DNA of 64,000 nt from Thermogemmatispora carboxidivorans (GTDB lineage: Bacteria > Chloroflexota > Ktedonobacteria > Ktedonobacterales > Ktedonobacteraceae): NCBI RefSeq assembly GCF_000702505.1, contig NZ_JNIM01000001.1:5543960-5607959 (forward strand), read 5' to 3'. The notes beneath the pieces were generated by a model. That model was not told the DNA's origin. It saw nothing but the letters and a program-made list of their open reading frames with translations, and did no database searches. Shown here piece after piece: positions 9,279 through 16,853 of the stretch (its first letter is position 1; each line of letters opens with the position of its first letter). Position numbers and translations under genes: made by a program.

Positions 9279-10608
9279 TGCAAAGTCCTGTCAAGTAGTG
9301 AGCGCGGCAGCCGAAGAGCCTGGTGCTGCCCCTGTCCACGTGAAGGCCCTCAAGAGCGTGGCCCATAAAGGCCAGCGGATGAACGGCGCGATGTTGTGGC
9401 GGAGCGGTACGGCCTTTCCAGGTTGCGCCGCGCCCCTTGAGCACGAGCCGCGTGGTATCGAGCATCAGCAGGCCAAAGGTGGCCCACCCCGCGGGGGCTG
9501 TCAGCGACCAGACCAGCGGCAAGCGATACTCGCGCTCAAAATGTCGCTTCGTATCGATCTGGAAGAAGAGAGCGAGCGCCGCCAGCGCGCTCGCCAGCAG
9601 CGATAGAGGGCCTTGCGCACGCGGCGGCGGCTGCTGCTGCCGAACCCAGCGCCGCCCCTGCCACAATTGGCGTGCCAGTGTGAGAGGAGGCAACAGGCCG
9701 TAAAGGAGCAGGGCCAGACCCAGAACCATCCCGAGGGGTGGGCTGCTGGCTACCAGACCATAGTTGCTCTTGCGCATGCCTTCCCAGGCGCTCTTCCAGG
9801 TCGTCCATTGGTCATTGAAGACCAGCCCCCGCTCGGCCACAATATCTTCACGGCAGCCGCGACGCTTGAGATACCAGGCCAGGGTAATATCATCCGAGAA
9901 GGTTGAGCGCAGCTCGGGAGCGCTGTAGCCGCCGCAAGCCTGGTAGGCCGAACGGCGTACCAGCAGATACTGCCCGACGGCCAGTACGCGCGTTGGCTGA
10001 TGCGGATCGCGCATCTCGCCCGGCGTCGCCAGCATGGCCAGCAGCGTGGCACCGATCGCGGTGAGCAGGCGAGCGGCTGCGCCGGGCAGGCGAGTATCGG
10101 TAAAGAGGGTCAGCAGATCCAGGCGATGAGCGATAGCATGGGCTACGGCCCGGCGCAGAGTCTGGGAAGCATGGCGCGTATCAGCATCGGTAAAGAGCAG
10201 CCACTCGCCCTGGGTGAGCAAGACGCCGGTATGGAGGGCGTGGGCCTTGCCGGCCCAGCCGGCGGGTAGCTCCTCGATGCGGTGGACGCGCAGGCGGCTA
10301 TCGCGCTGCTGCCACGCCGCCAGGCGAGCAGGTGTGGCATCGGTTGAGCCATCGTCGATGACCACGACCTCGAAGTCGGGATAGTCCTGGGCCAACAGAG
10401 AGGCAAGGCAGTCGTCAATGTGTGCCTCCTCGTTGCGCACAGGCAGAATAATGGAGACATGAGGAGGAGGCTCCGGCAGAGGAGCCTCATCGAGTGTGGT
10501 CAGCTCTTTGATTCCCTTCTTGATGCGATGGCGCTGCCAGAAAGCAACCAGGGCGATGAAGAGCAAGAAAATCAACTGCAGCTGTAAGAAGAACTGCGAG
10601 AGCTTCAT
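9154..10608 (-). CDS. GT2 family glycosyltransferase (paralogue 2), 3' end probably frame-shifted
   Basis: 484 residues from ATG 10608, which is preceded by GAGGTG; the longest ORF starts twelve codons earlier. The GT-A core carries VSIILPVRNEE, DDGSTDATPARLAAWQQR, FTDADT and DQWTTWKSAWEGMRKS, followed by hydrophobic helices, as in its two neighbours. After WKGRTAPP (about 9415) the C-terminus departs from both paralogues and runs 125 bases into the next gene. In another frame the same DNA encodes a plausible tail (FIRWPLWATLLRAFTW...) that stops at 9291, twelve bases before the next start. A one-base error near 9410-9420 would explain this. Probable role: sugar transfer to a lipid such as a hydroxylated carotenoid. 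Confidence 0.85.
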   Translation of the reverse strand: MKLSQFFLQLQLIFLLFIALVAFWQRHRIKKGIKELTTLDEAPLPEPPPHVSIILPVRNEEAHIDDCLASLLAQDYPDFEVVVIDDGSTDATPARLAAWQQRDSRLRVHRIEELPAGWAGKAHALHTGVLLTQGEWLLFTDADTRHASQTLRRAVAHAIAHRLDLLTLFTDTRLPGAAARLLTAIGATLLAMLATPGEMRDPHQPTRVLAVGQYLLVRRSAYQACGGYSAPELRSTFSDDITLAWYLKRRGCREDIVAERGLVFNDQWTTWKSAWEGMRKSNYGLVASSPPLGMVLGLALLLYGLLPPLTLARQLWQGRRWVRQQQPPPRAQGPLSLLASALAALALFFQIDTKRHFEREYRLPLVWSLTAPAGWATFGLLMLDTTRLVLKGRGATWKGRTAPPQHRAVHPLAFMGHALEGLHVDRGSTRLFGCRAHYLTGLCNGETLSSSFLAAQRLSVPDRAGSRLAALARSTHTQRDSAAR

Positions 10609-10746
10609 GCCAGACACCTCGCCTGTGTAAGGCAGGCCCGCCAAGGGGCGGTCACGCTATACCGCAGCTCCGCTGTCGCCGCTGAAGGAGCGGCGCCTTC
10701 TGTCCACGGGCCTGGGCAGCGGAGCTGTGCTTAGACTATTGTCATC

Positions 10747-11955
10747 CTACAATAAAGGTAGCATATTGGTTCTCGTCAGACGGGGAGCGCGACGGCCCTT
10801 CCAGTCGGCTCCCTGGCCGTTGATGGCCAGGCGCATAGTATCCAGCAGCAGGAAACCGAAAGCCGTGCTGGCGACAGGTGCCAACAGCGCCCAGCGGGCT
10901 GGCAAGCCGAAAGCCTGGCCGAAGCGCCTCTTGCTGTCGACCTGCAGACAAAGGGCCAGCAGGGCCAGCAAGGCCGAGAGGCGTTCTTGGCGCAGGTGCC
11001 CAGGCCGCAGGGCTGCACGCAAGGTCAGGAGGGGGGCCAGGCCATAGTAGACCAGGAAGCAGCCGCCGGCGAAGCCCAGCAGCGGATAGGGGGCCAGTTT
11101 CCCGTAGGCGCCCTTGCGCAAGCCGCGCCAGGCGCTACGCCAGGTCGTCCACTGGACGTTTTTCACCAGGCCACAGCCACCGACGATGTCCTCACGCCAG
11201 CCCTGACGTTTCAAGACCTGAGCGAGGCCCATATCCTCGGTGAAGGAGGCGCGCACCTCGGGAGCAGAGAAGCCGCCGGTGGCCTCGTAGGCCTCGCGCC
11301 GTACCAGGATATACTGACCGAAGGCAAAAGCCTGGCGTGGACGGGCGGCGCTGCGAATCTCGCCGGGCGTGATCAGCACCGTCAAGAGCAGTCCGGTCAT
11401 CGGTGTGAGCAGGCGAGCGGCCAGACCCAGGATCTGCATTTCGGTGAACATCGAGAGCAGATCGAGGCGGTGGGCAACGGCATGGGCCACCATGAGGCGC
11501 AGGGTCTGGGGAGCGTGGCGCGTGTCGGCGTCGGTAAAGAGCAGCCACTCGCCGCTTGCCAGGGTGGCGCCGGTGTGCAGGGCGTGGGCCTTGCCGGCCC
11601 AGCCAGTAGGCAGCTCCTCGATGCGGTGGACGCGCAGACGGGACTCGCGCTGCTGCCACGCCGCCAGGCGAGCGGGCGTGGCGTCGGTGGAGCCGTCATC
11701 GATAACAATGACTTCGAAGTTGGGATAGTCCTGAGCCAACAGCGAAGCGAGGCAGCCGTCGATATTCTCCTGCTCGTTGCGCACAGGCAGAATAATCGAG
11801 ACGCGCGGGGCCGGCCTGGGCAAGCGTCGCGCGTGTAGCGTGGCCGTCTCGCGAATGGCCTTCTGAATGCGATAGTCCTGCCAGAGTCCCAGCAATACGC
11901 TCGCCCCCAGCAGGATCGTGCGTAGAGCGCTCAGGAAGCGCGTGACTTTCTGCAT
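10747..11955 (-). CDS. GT2 family glycosyltransferase, membrane bound (paralogue 3)
   Basis: 402 residues. A hydrophobic N-terminal helix precedes the GT-A domain: VSIILPVRNEQENIDGCLAS, DDGSTDATPARLAAWQQRE, FTDADTRHAPQTL and VQWTTWRSAWRGLRKG, then C-terminal membrane helices and the shared end WKGRRAPR. It is the first glycosyltransferase after the CruF-like/acyltransferase gene, separated by 154 bases containing a hairpin. The three paralogues share most motifs, so they arose by tandem duplication and may differ in sugar donor or acceptor. Confidence 0.9.
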   Translation of the reverse strand: MQKVTRFLSALRTILLGASVLLGLWQDYRIQKAIRETATLHARRLPRPAPRVSIILPVRNEQENIDGCLASLLAQDYPNFEVIVIDDGSTDATPARLAAWQQRESRLRVHRIEELPTGWAGKAHALHTGATLASGEWLLFTDADTRHAPQTLRLMVAHAVAHRLDLLSMFTEMQILGLAARLLTPMTGLLLTVLITPGEIRSAARPRQAFAFGQYILVRREAYEATGGFSAPEVRASFTEDMGLAQVLKRQGWREDIVGGCGLVKNVQWTTWRSAWRGLRKGAYGKLAPYPLLGFAGGCFLVYYGLAPLLTLRAALRPGHLRQERLSALLALLALCLQVDSKRRFGQAFGLPARWALLAPVASTAFGFLLLDTMRLAINGQGADWKGRRAPRLTRTNMLPLL

Positions 11956-12029
11956 ACCCTCTATGATTCCGCCTTTTACATACTGTACTGAGTAAGTAGC
12001 AAAGCAAACGTGCTGTTTTCAAGCACAAG

Positions 12030-12057
12030 CAGGGCCCCAGAGAGAGCCGGGGCCCTG
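12030..12057 (-). terminator. GC-rich hairpin between carotenoid-type gene and glycosyltransferases
   Basis: CAGGGCCCC (12030-12038) pairs perfectly with GGGGCCCTG (12049-12057) around a 10-base loop. It lies downstream of the CruF-like gene stop and upstream of the first glycosyltransferase. No T run follows on either strand, so it may only attenuate transcription or shape mRNA decay. Confidence 0.35.
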
Positions 12058-12109
12058 AGCAACGGCAGGCGCTTAAGGCAACGTGGAAGGGCCGCCAGTG
12101 CCGGCCAGA

Positions 12110-13708
12110 CTAGACTGGCAGTGGGCTTTTTGTCTGTGGGGCGGAGGGTGGTGGCGAAGCGGCGGAGAGCCGCTGCACCTGCTCCTCGACGACTCGCCGC
12201 ATCTGCTCAGCGGAAGAGAAATCTTTGCGGTAAAGCGGGGGGCCGAAGCGCACGGTCACCCGCCAACGTCGGCGTCGCCCACCTTCAGAGGTGTAGGCCA
12301 GGCCAGCAGGCACAACCGCCACCTGAGTGCGGCCATCGCGCTCCGCCAGCTCGACCAGTTTGACGAAGCCAGGGCGGAAGGGCAGGAACTGCTGCAAGTC
12401 CGCTTTCGGCGAGGGATGCGGGTCGATGTTGGGGTAAGCCTCTGGAAAGATCACCAGCACCTCGTCAGCACGCAGCAGGCTGACAGCGCGCGTGGCCATT
12501 TGCCGCAGGTAGCGCCGAACCTCGCGCGGGCTGTAGGCGCGGGAGGGGTCGCTGGCTTGCTGCTCGCGAAACTGCTCGCTGCGCAACACCACAAGCCAGT
12601 CAACGAGCGAGCAGCCCAGCTCGATTGTGAAGCGCAGGCGCTTCGAACGCAGCCAGTCGAGAGCTACCACCGTGTGTAGACGGCGCGGAATGGCTCGCAG
12701 CAGGGCGTAGCCATCGTAAAAGTAGTGGAAGTGGCGAGCAGCGATCAACACCGGCCCCTTGCGCGGTACCTGTTCCAGTCCCTCGACGCGGATGCGAACC
12801 GCCCAGTGCGAGATGGCACGAGCGCCAGAGCGCATCAGTAGCCAGGTCGACTGGCTTAACGCCCGACGCCCAGGATGCTGGGGACGCGGGCGCGCCTCCT
12901 CGCGTGGAAAGACTACCAGCGATTCTGGTACCAGTACGAAGACCGCTGTCAAGAGCAAGGGTGACCAGAGGCCACTGCCCAGGTTGAGGGCCATGATGAA
13001 GCCGGTGTTGGCGGTGTAGACGGCAAAGGGCAGCCAGATCGCCAGATGGTGCGCATCGAGGTTGGAGCGCCACAGCCAGCGACTGATAGCCATCAGGAGC
13101 AGACAATTGCAGATCCACAGGAAGAGATTGCCCACCGGCAGGCCGTAGGCGCTGCTGTAGCTATTCAGCAGACCGGTGGAGGTGGTGAAGTGACCGCTCA
13201 CCAGAACGGCGTTCAGCGCCAGATCCCAGACTGTCAGAAAGTAGGTGCCGAGCACCAGCGACCAGAGCGTCTGCCGCTCCAGCCCGAGCCGATCCGTCAG
13301 CTTGCTGGCCAGCAGGTAGGATGTAAAGCCCATATAGAACCATGAGAGCGGCAGCGAGTAGGGAACGATGCCGGCCAGCTTCGGACCTGGGAAGGCGGAG
13401 AAGGAGGCGGTGCTCAGGGGAATGCCGGTCAGACTGAGCAGGCTCACAACGATAGAGATCAGCACCGAGGCGGCGAAGAAGACCAGGGTACGCCGCGCGT
13501 CGATACAGAGCAAACCGAAGAGCAGCATCGTGGCTGCCCCAAAGAGGATGTGCAGCGAGCCAGCCCAGTGCAGGGCAAACTGGAAGATGCGCACTCCGAT
13601 GGGGGTGCTGTTCCACAGCTCAGGATGAGGCAGAATGATAAGAAGGCCACCCAGGGCGAAGACGAGAGCCGCCAGGTGGCAGATAAAGAGCAGTTTGACA
13701 ACTCTCAT
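12110..13708 (-). CDS. CruF-like carotenoid hydratase fused to a PlsC-type acyltransferase
   Basis: 532 residues in two parts. Residues 1-260 form about seven membrane helices and carry FSAFPGPKLAGIVPYSLPLS, then WFYMGF, a pattern typical of the CruF/DUF422 carotenoid 1',2'-hydratase family. Residues about 290-510 resemble acylglycerolphosphate acyltransferases (PVLIAARHFHYFYDG, VLVIFPEAYPN, VPAGLAYT). The usual HxxxxD motif is not exact: H326 and H328 are five and three residues from D332. CruF hydrates the end of acyclic carotenoids, and green sulfur bacteria then add a sugar and an acyl chain with separate enzymes. A fusion next to three GT2 genes suggests a carotenoid glycosyl ester pathway. 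The function is inferred from family and context. Confidence 0.8.
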   Translation of the reverse strand: MRVVKLLFICHLAALVFALGGLLIILPHPELWNSTPIGVRIFQFALHWAGSLHILFGAATMLLFGLLCIDARRTLVFFAASVLISIVVSLLSLTGIPLSTASFSAFPGPKLAGIVPYSLPLSWFYMGFTSYLLASKLTDRLGLERQTLWSLVLGTYFLTVWDLALNAVLVSGHFTTSTGLLNSYSSAYGLPVGNLFLWICNCLLLMAISRWLWRSNLDAHHLAIWLPFAVYTANTGFIMALNLGSGLWSPLLLTAVFVLVPESLVVFPREEARPRPQHPGRRALSQSTWLLMRSGARAISHWAVRIRVEGLEQVPRKGPVLIAARHFHYFYDGYALLRAIPRRLHTVVALDWLRSKRLRFTIELGCSLVDWLVVLRSEQFREQQASDPSRAYSPREVRRYLRQMATRAVSLLRADEVLVIFPEAYPNIDPHPSPKADLQQFLPFRPGFVKLVELAERDGRTQVAVVPAGLAYTSEGGRRRRWRVTVRFGPPLYRKDFSSAEQMRRVVEEQVQRLSAASPPPSAPQTKSPLPV

Positions 13709-13902
13709 TTGGCAAGGCTACCTCCACGAACAGGGACAGTCGGGCGGCATCCGGCTCGAACTCTGTTTACATTCTATAACCTCTGAATGCTCCTCGACCA
13801 GTCCCAACGCTCGCTTGCTTTTGCCCTTGCCAGCGTTCGCTCGCTAGCTCGGGGGCAAGACCGCGCCCTGCCGCTTCCTGCTGCAGGAAGCCCCTGGACT
13901 GC

Positions 13903-14157
13903 TCACTCTTCTCGCTCTTGCAAGGCGCGAGCTACCTCGCTCGCCAGGCTTTCGGAGGGGGATTCATGCCCTTTGACTCGTGAATGGAAAACGCAGGTCT
14001 GGCCACACTTGAACTGGACACGAATCAGGCGGGCCACATAGCCATCGCGGCGTAGAGGCTGTTCCTCTTGCGATTGGATGGCTCCCAGGCCAAGGGCTGG
14101 GTGGATCAAGGTATTACCGTCCTGGTATTCTTGGTGGAACATTTCGTGAAAGGCCAT
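13903..14157 (-). CDS. C-terminal segment of the ADP-ribosylglycohydrolase gene, displaced frame
   Basis: An 84-residue ORF (MAFHEMFHQEYQDGNTL...) that overlaps the 3' end of the ADP-ribosylglycohydrolase ORF in another frame. Reading upstream in its frame gives coherent sequence (AFYFSILSWEMAFHEMF) back to the G9 tract at 14219-14227. One extra G in that tract would join it to the upstream protein. It therefore looks like the missing C-terminal domain of that protein rather than a separate gene. No family is recognised. Confidence 0.5.
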   Translation of the reverse strand: MAFHEMFHQEYQDGNTLIHPALGLGAIQSQEEQPLRRDGYVARLIRVQFKCGQTCVFHSRVKGHESPSESLASEVARALQEREE

Positions 14158-15401
14158 TTCCCAGGAGAGAATGCTGAAGTAGAAAGCTCGGCGGTCGCTG
14201 GCCTCCTCTGCCGGAGGTGGGGGGGGGTGAAAGAAGCAGCGGCGACCGCATAGAGCCGGCGAGCAATCGTCAGCAGAAGATGGCGGTCCTGAACCTGATC
14301 CAGGAGGGCTGGCGGAATAGCCTGGAGGCCATGAAAAGCGCCCATAAGGCTGCCGAGGAAGAGAGCGATCGTGTCGGTGTCGCTGCCAAAAGTATTGACA
14401 GCGACGATGAGACCTTGCTGAGGGTGTTGGAGGTACCTCAGAAAGAGGTAGATGGCGACGCAGACCGTGGCAATCCCCGAGCCTTTTGTCGCAGGTTCGA
14501 GGGCCCCTACAAAGGTGTAATAGTCCTTCGGCTCTCGCGAGAGGAAGGCGGGAATTTGCTTCAGGTATTGCACGGCCTCCTGGAGCGTGCTACGGTAGAG
14601 CTGAGCAAAGTTCAGCTCTTTATTCAAGAGACCGCGGTTCCAGGTGTTGATCCAGCGCTGCAGACGTTCGTCGCTTTGTATGACTTTGGGGACCTGGCGT
14701 AGACCATCGAGAATACACTCGATAAAGCGTGGAGGAGGTGGAGGAGCCGACAATGTGAGAGCGCAGTGAACAGCCAGGCCGAAGAGGATCGTTCCCAAGA
14801 TAGCGCGCGGATGACCGTGGGTAATAATGGCGTTGTAGAACGAGTCTCGAATGAGAGCTTGCTTATCGTGAATATGGGCCAAAGCGATCGGGAGGTTGCG
14901 CATGGCAGCGCCATTGGCCCCGGCCTGACGATAGTCAAGATTGCCCTGCCGGTAAAAATTGTTGAGCCAGTCTGCTCTCTTCGCGAGTAGCTTGCGCGCG
15001 GCGGTTTTGACTGTTCGACCGCCCCCGCGCTCGTACTGCAGCCACAGTGGTAGCTCTGTATAAGCAAAGTACTCCGGCACGAAATTGCCTGTCTCGTCGA
15101 TCGAGCGAGCCACTGCCAGCATCAGCTGGGTATCGTCGGAGTATTCGCCAGGGCCAACCGTATCTTCGTAACCCCACCACTTGCCACCAACGCGCTTTTT
15201 CCAGCTAACAAAGGTTTGATGTGGAAACTGGAAAAAGGGTAGACGCTGGCCTTCTGGTGAGAAGAACTCTGTCGGCCAACCGAGAGCATCGCCAATCGAG
15301 CTGTAAAGCATAGCGGCTTCAAAGCGCTCAGGGGGAGGAAGAGCGCTCTCCCTCGATGGGTGCTGGCGCTGTGGCTCGTCGCTGAAGAGGTGTAGCTGCA
15401 T
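14106..15401 (-). CDS. ADP-ribosylglycohydrolase family protein
   Basis: 431 residues as read. The metal-binding motifs of ADP-ribosyl hydrolases (ARH/DraG type) are present: SSIGDALGWPTEF near the start, EYSDDTQLML (about 105) and FGSDTDTIALFLGSLMGA (about 365). The family removes ADP-ribose from proteins or small molecules using two Mg ions. The last about 40 residues after SFTPPHL are probably out of frame: the tract of nine C on the coding strand (14219-14227) is followed, in another frame, by coherent coding sequence down to 13903. With that correction the protein would be near 500 residues with an extra C-terminal domain. A hairpin separates it from purN. Confidence 0.85.
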   Translation of the reverse strand: MQLHLFSDEPQRQHPSRESALPPPERFEAAMLYSSIGDALGWPTEFFSPEGQRLPFFQFPHQTFVSWKKRVGGKWWGYEDTVGPGEYSDDTQLMLAVARSIDETGNFVPEYFAYTELPLWLQYERGGGRTVKTAARKLLAKRADWLNNFYRQGNLDYRQAGANGAAMRNLPIALAHIHDKQALIRDSFYNAIITHGHPRAILGTILFGLAVHCALTLSAPPPPPRFIECILDGLRQVPKVIQSDERLQRWINTWNRGLLNKELNFAQLYRSTLQEAVQYLKQIPAFLSREPKDYYTFVGALEPATKGSGIATVCVAIYLFLRYLQHPQQGLIVAVNTFGSDTDTIALFLGSLMGAFHGLQAIPPALLDQVQDRHLLLTIARRLYAVAAASFTPPHLRQRRPATAELSTSAFSPGKWPFTKCSTKNTRTVIP

Positions 15402-15478
15402 GGCTCTCTTCCTGGCTAGGCGCTGAGATCAAACAGATAGGAGGCCCTTCTGACCTTATGGAGTCCATTGATGATATG

Positions 15479-15516
15479 GGGGAAGAGCTAGCGATAATGT
15501 ACGCTGACTCTTCCCC
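15479..15516 (-). terminator. Hairpin at the end of the purine operon
   Basis: GGGGAAGAG (15479-15487) pairs with CTCTTCCCC (15508-15516), with further AGCG/CGCT pairing inside. It lies 45 bases past the purN stop on the minus strand and ahead of the next minus-strand gene. No T run follows, so the terminator role is inferred from position. Confidence 0.45.
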
Positions 15517-15560
15517 AGCCAGATAGCTCTGCTAGAGAGGCTTCCCCCACAGTGGCCTGG

Positions 15561-16274
15561 CTAGCGCTGCGGGAGCAGCTCGCGTGCGCGCCAGCGCTCG
15601 ATGGCCTCGATGACCAGCGAGTGCTCGACGGCCTTGACGCGCTCGTGCAGCGTCTCCTCGCTGTCGCCCTCCTGAATAGGCACCTCGGCCCGGCAAAGCA
15701 CCGGCCCGGCATCGACCGCCGGCGTCACGTAGTGCACAGTGCTCCCCGTGACCCTGACCCCGGCCTCTAACGCCTGACGGACAGCGTGCAGGCCGCGGAA
15801 GGCTGGGATCACACTGCCGTCGCTGGCGATATACACGTTGGCGCTGGGATCATCGGGCAACAGTGCTGGATGCAGGTTGATCACCCGCCGCGGGAAGCGA
15901 GCCAGAAAATCGGCGCTCAGGATGCGCATCCAGCCCGCCAGCACCACCAGATCGACGCGGAACAGCTCCAACAGATCTGCGAGGCGCTGCTCGCTTTCTT
16001 CGCGCTCACGCCAGGGCAGGTAGATCGCTGGCAGGCGATGCTTGAGGGCGCGCTGCAGACCCAGCGCTCCGGCTATATTGCTCACCACCAGAGCGATCTC
16101 TGCCGCTCGCAGCCGCCCATTCTCGCAGGCATCGATGATAGCCTGGAGATTGGTCCCGCTGCCGGAGATCAGCACCCCCAGACGCAGGTGAGGCAACGTC
16201 TGGGCTTCCCCGCCTGCTGCGGCCTCGTGGCTGTCGCGCACGTTTACCTCGGCGCTAGGCACTGGCTCCACCAT
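15561..16274 (-). CDS. purN: Phosphoribosylglycinamide formyltransferase
   Basis: 237 residues from ATG 16274, which overlaps the end of purE by 20 bases; the longest ORF runs deeper into purE and is unlikely. PurN transfers the formyl group of 10-formyltetrahydrofolate to GAR, step 3 of purine synthesis. Diagnostic motifs: LGVLISGSGTNLQAIIDAC (phosphate and substrate binding), INLHPALLP (catalytic His), GSTVHYVTPAVDAGPVLCRA. The N-terminal about 30 residues before LRLGVLIS are an extra, poorly conserved leader. It is the last gene of the pur operon and probably translationally coupled to purE. Confidence 0.95.
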   Translation of the reverse strand: MVEPVPSAEVNVRDSHEAAAGGEAQTLPHLRLGVLISGSGTNLQAIIDACENGRLRAAEIALVVSNIAGALGLQRALKHRLPAIYLPWREREESEQRLADLLELFRVDLVVLAGWMRILSADFLARFPRRVINLHPALLPDDPSANVYIASDGSVIPAFRGLHAVRQALEAGVRVTGSTVHYVTPAVDAGPVLCRAEVPIQEGDSEETLHERVKAVEHSLVIEAIERWRARELLPQR

Positions 16275-16752
16275 GACCGCGCACCTCGGCATCGGCGCGC
16301 TCCAACTCGGCAGCAAAGCGCTCGCGATAGGTGGCCAGACGCTGGGCCAGGTCCTGATCAAAGAGGGCCAGCATCTTGGCTGCTAGCAAGGCCGCCCCGT
16401 CCGGCTCCAGAATCGTCGGCGAAGCGATGCCCGACGGCAAGCGCAACGACGACAGGACATCCATCCCCGCGAAGCGATCGCTGTAGGGCGGACAGGCAAT
16501 CACCGGAAAACGGGTGTTGGCGTCGACCACGGCAGACAGGGCATTGGAGCGCCCGGCAATCGTAATATAGACAATGGGGTCGCGGCTTCCCTCGTAGCTC
16601 TCCAGGATCTCCAGCAGGCGGCGCGTGGCCTTGTGAGCTGAACAGACGCGCAGCTCATAAGAAAGGTTCAGCTCCTGCAATGTCTTGACAATGCTCTCCG
16701 CATGGCTACGGTCGCCTTTGCTCCCCATGATGATCACAACTTTCGCTGCCAT
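16255..16752 (-). CDS. purE: AIR carboxylase PurE, class II type
   Basis: 165 residues. Begins VVIIMGSKGDRSHAES and has VCSAHKATRR, then IAGRSNALSAVVDANTRF and VIACPP. The SAHK and AGRSN...NT...CPP signatures are those of class II PurE (as in animal PAICS and a few bacteria), which carboxylates AIR directly with CO2. Class I PurE has SAHRTP and AGGAAHLPG and works with PurK. No purK lies in this otherwise near-complete operon, in agreement. ATG 16752 is followed by the canonical start of the fold; the stop lies inside the purN start region. Confidence 0.93.
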   Translation of the reverse strand: MAAKVVIIMGSKGDRSHAESIVKTLQELNLSYELRVCSAHKATRRLLEILESYEGSRDPIVYITIAGRSNALSAVVDANTRFPVIACPPYSDRFAGMDVLSSLRLPSGIASPTILEPDGAALLAAKMLALFDQDLAQRLATYRERFAAELERADAEVRGHGGASA

Positions 16753-16853
16753 AATGACCGGATAATCTCCTTTTATATGAAATATTTAACTCAGGCAAGA
16801 ATGCCTGTAATTTCTCCTGAAGCCAAATCTCATTGGCCAGGAGCTGGCTGGTC

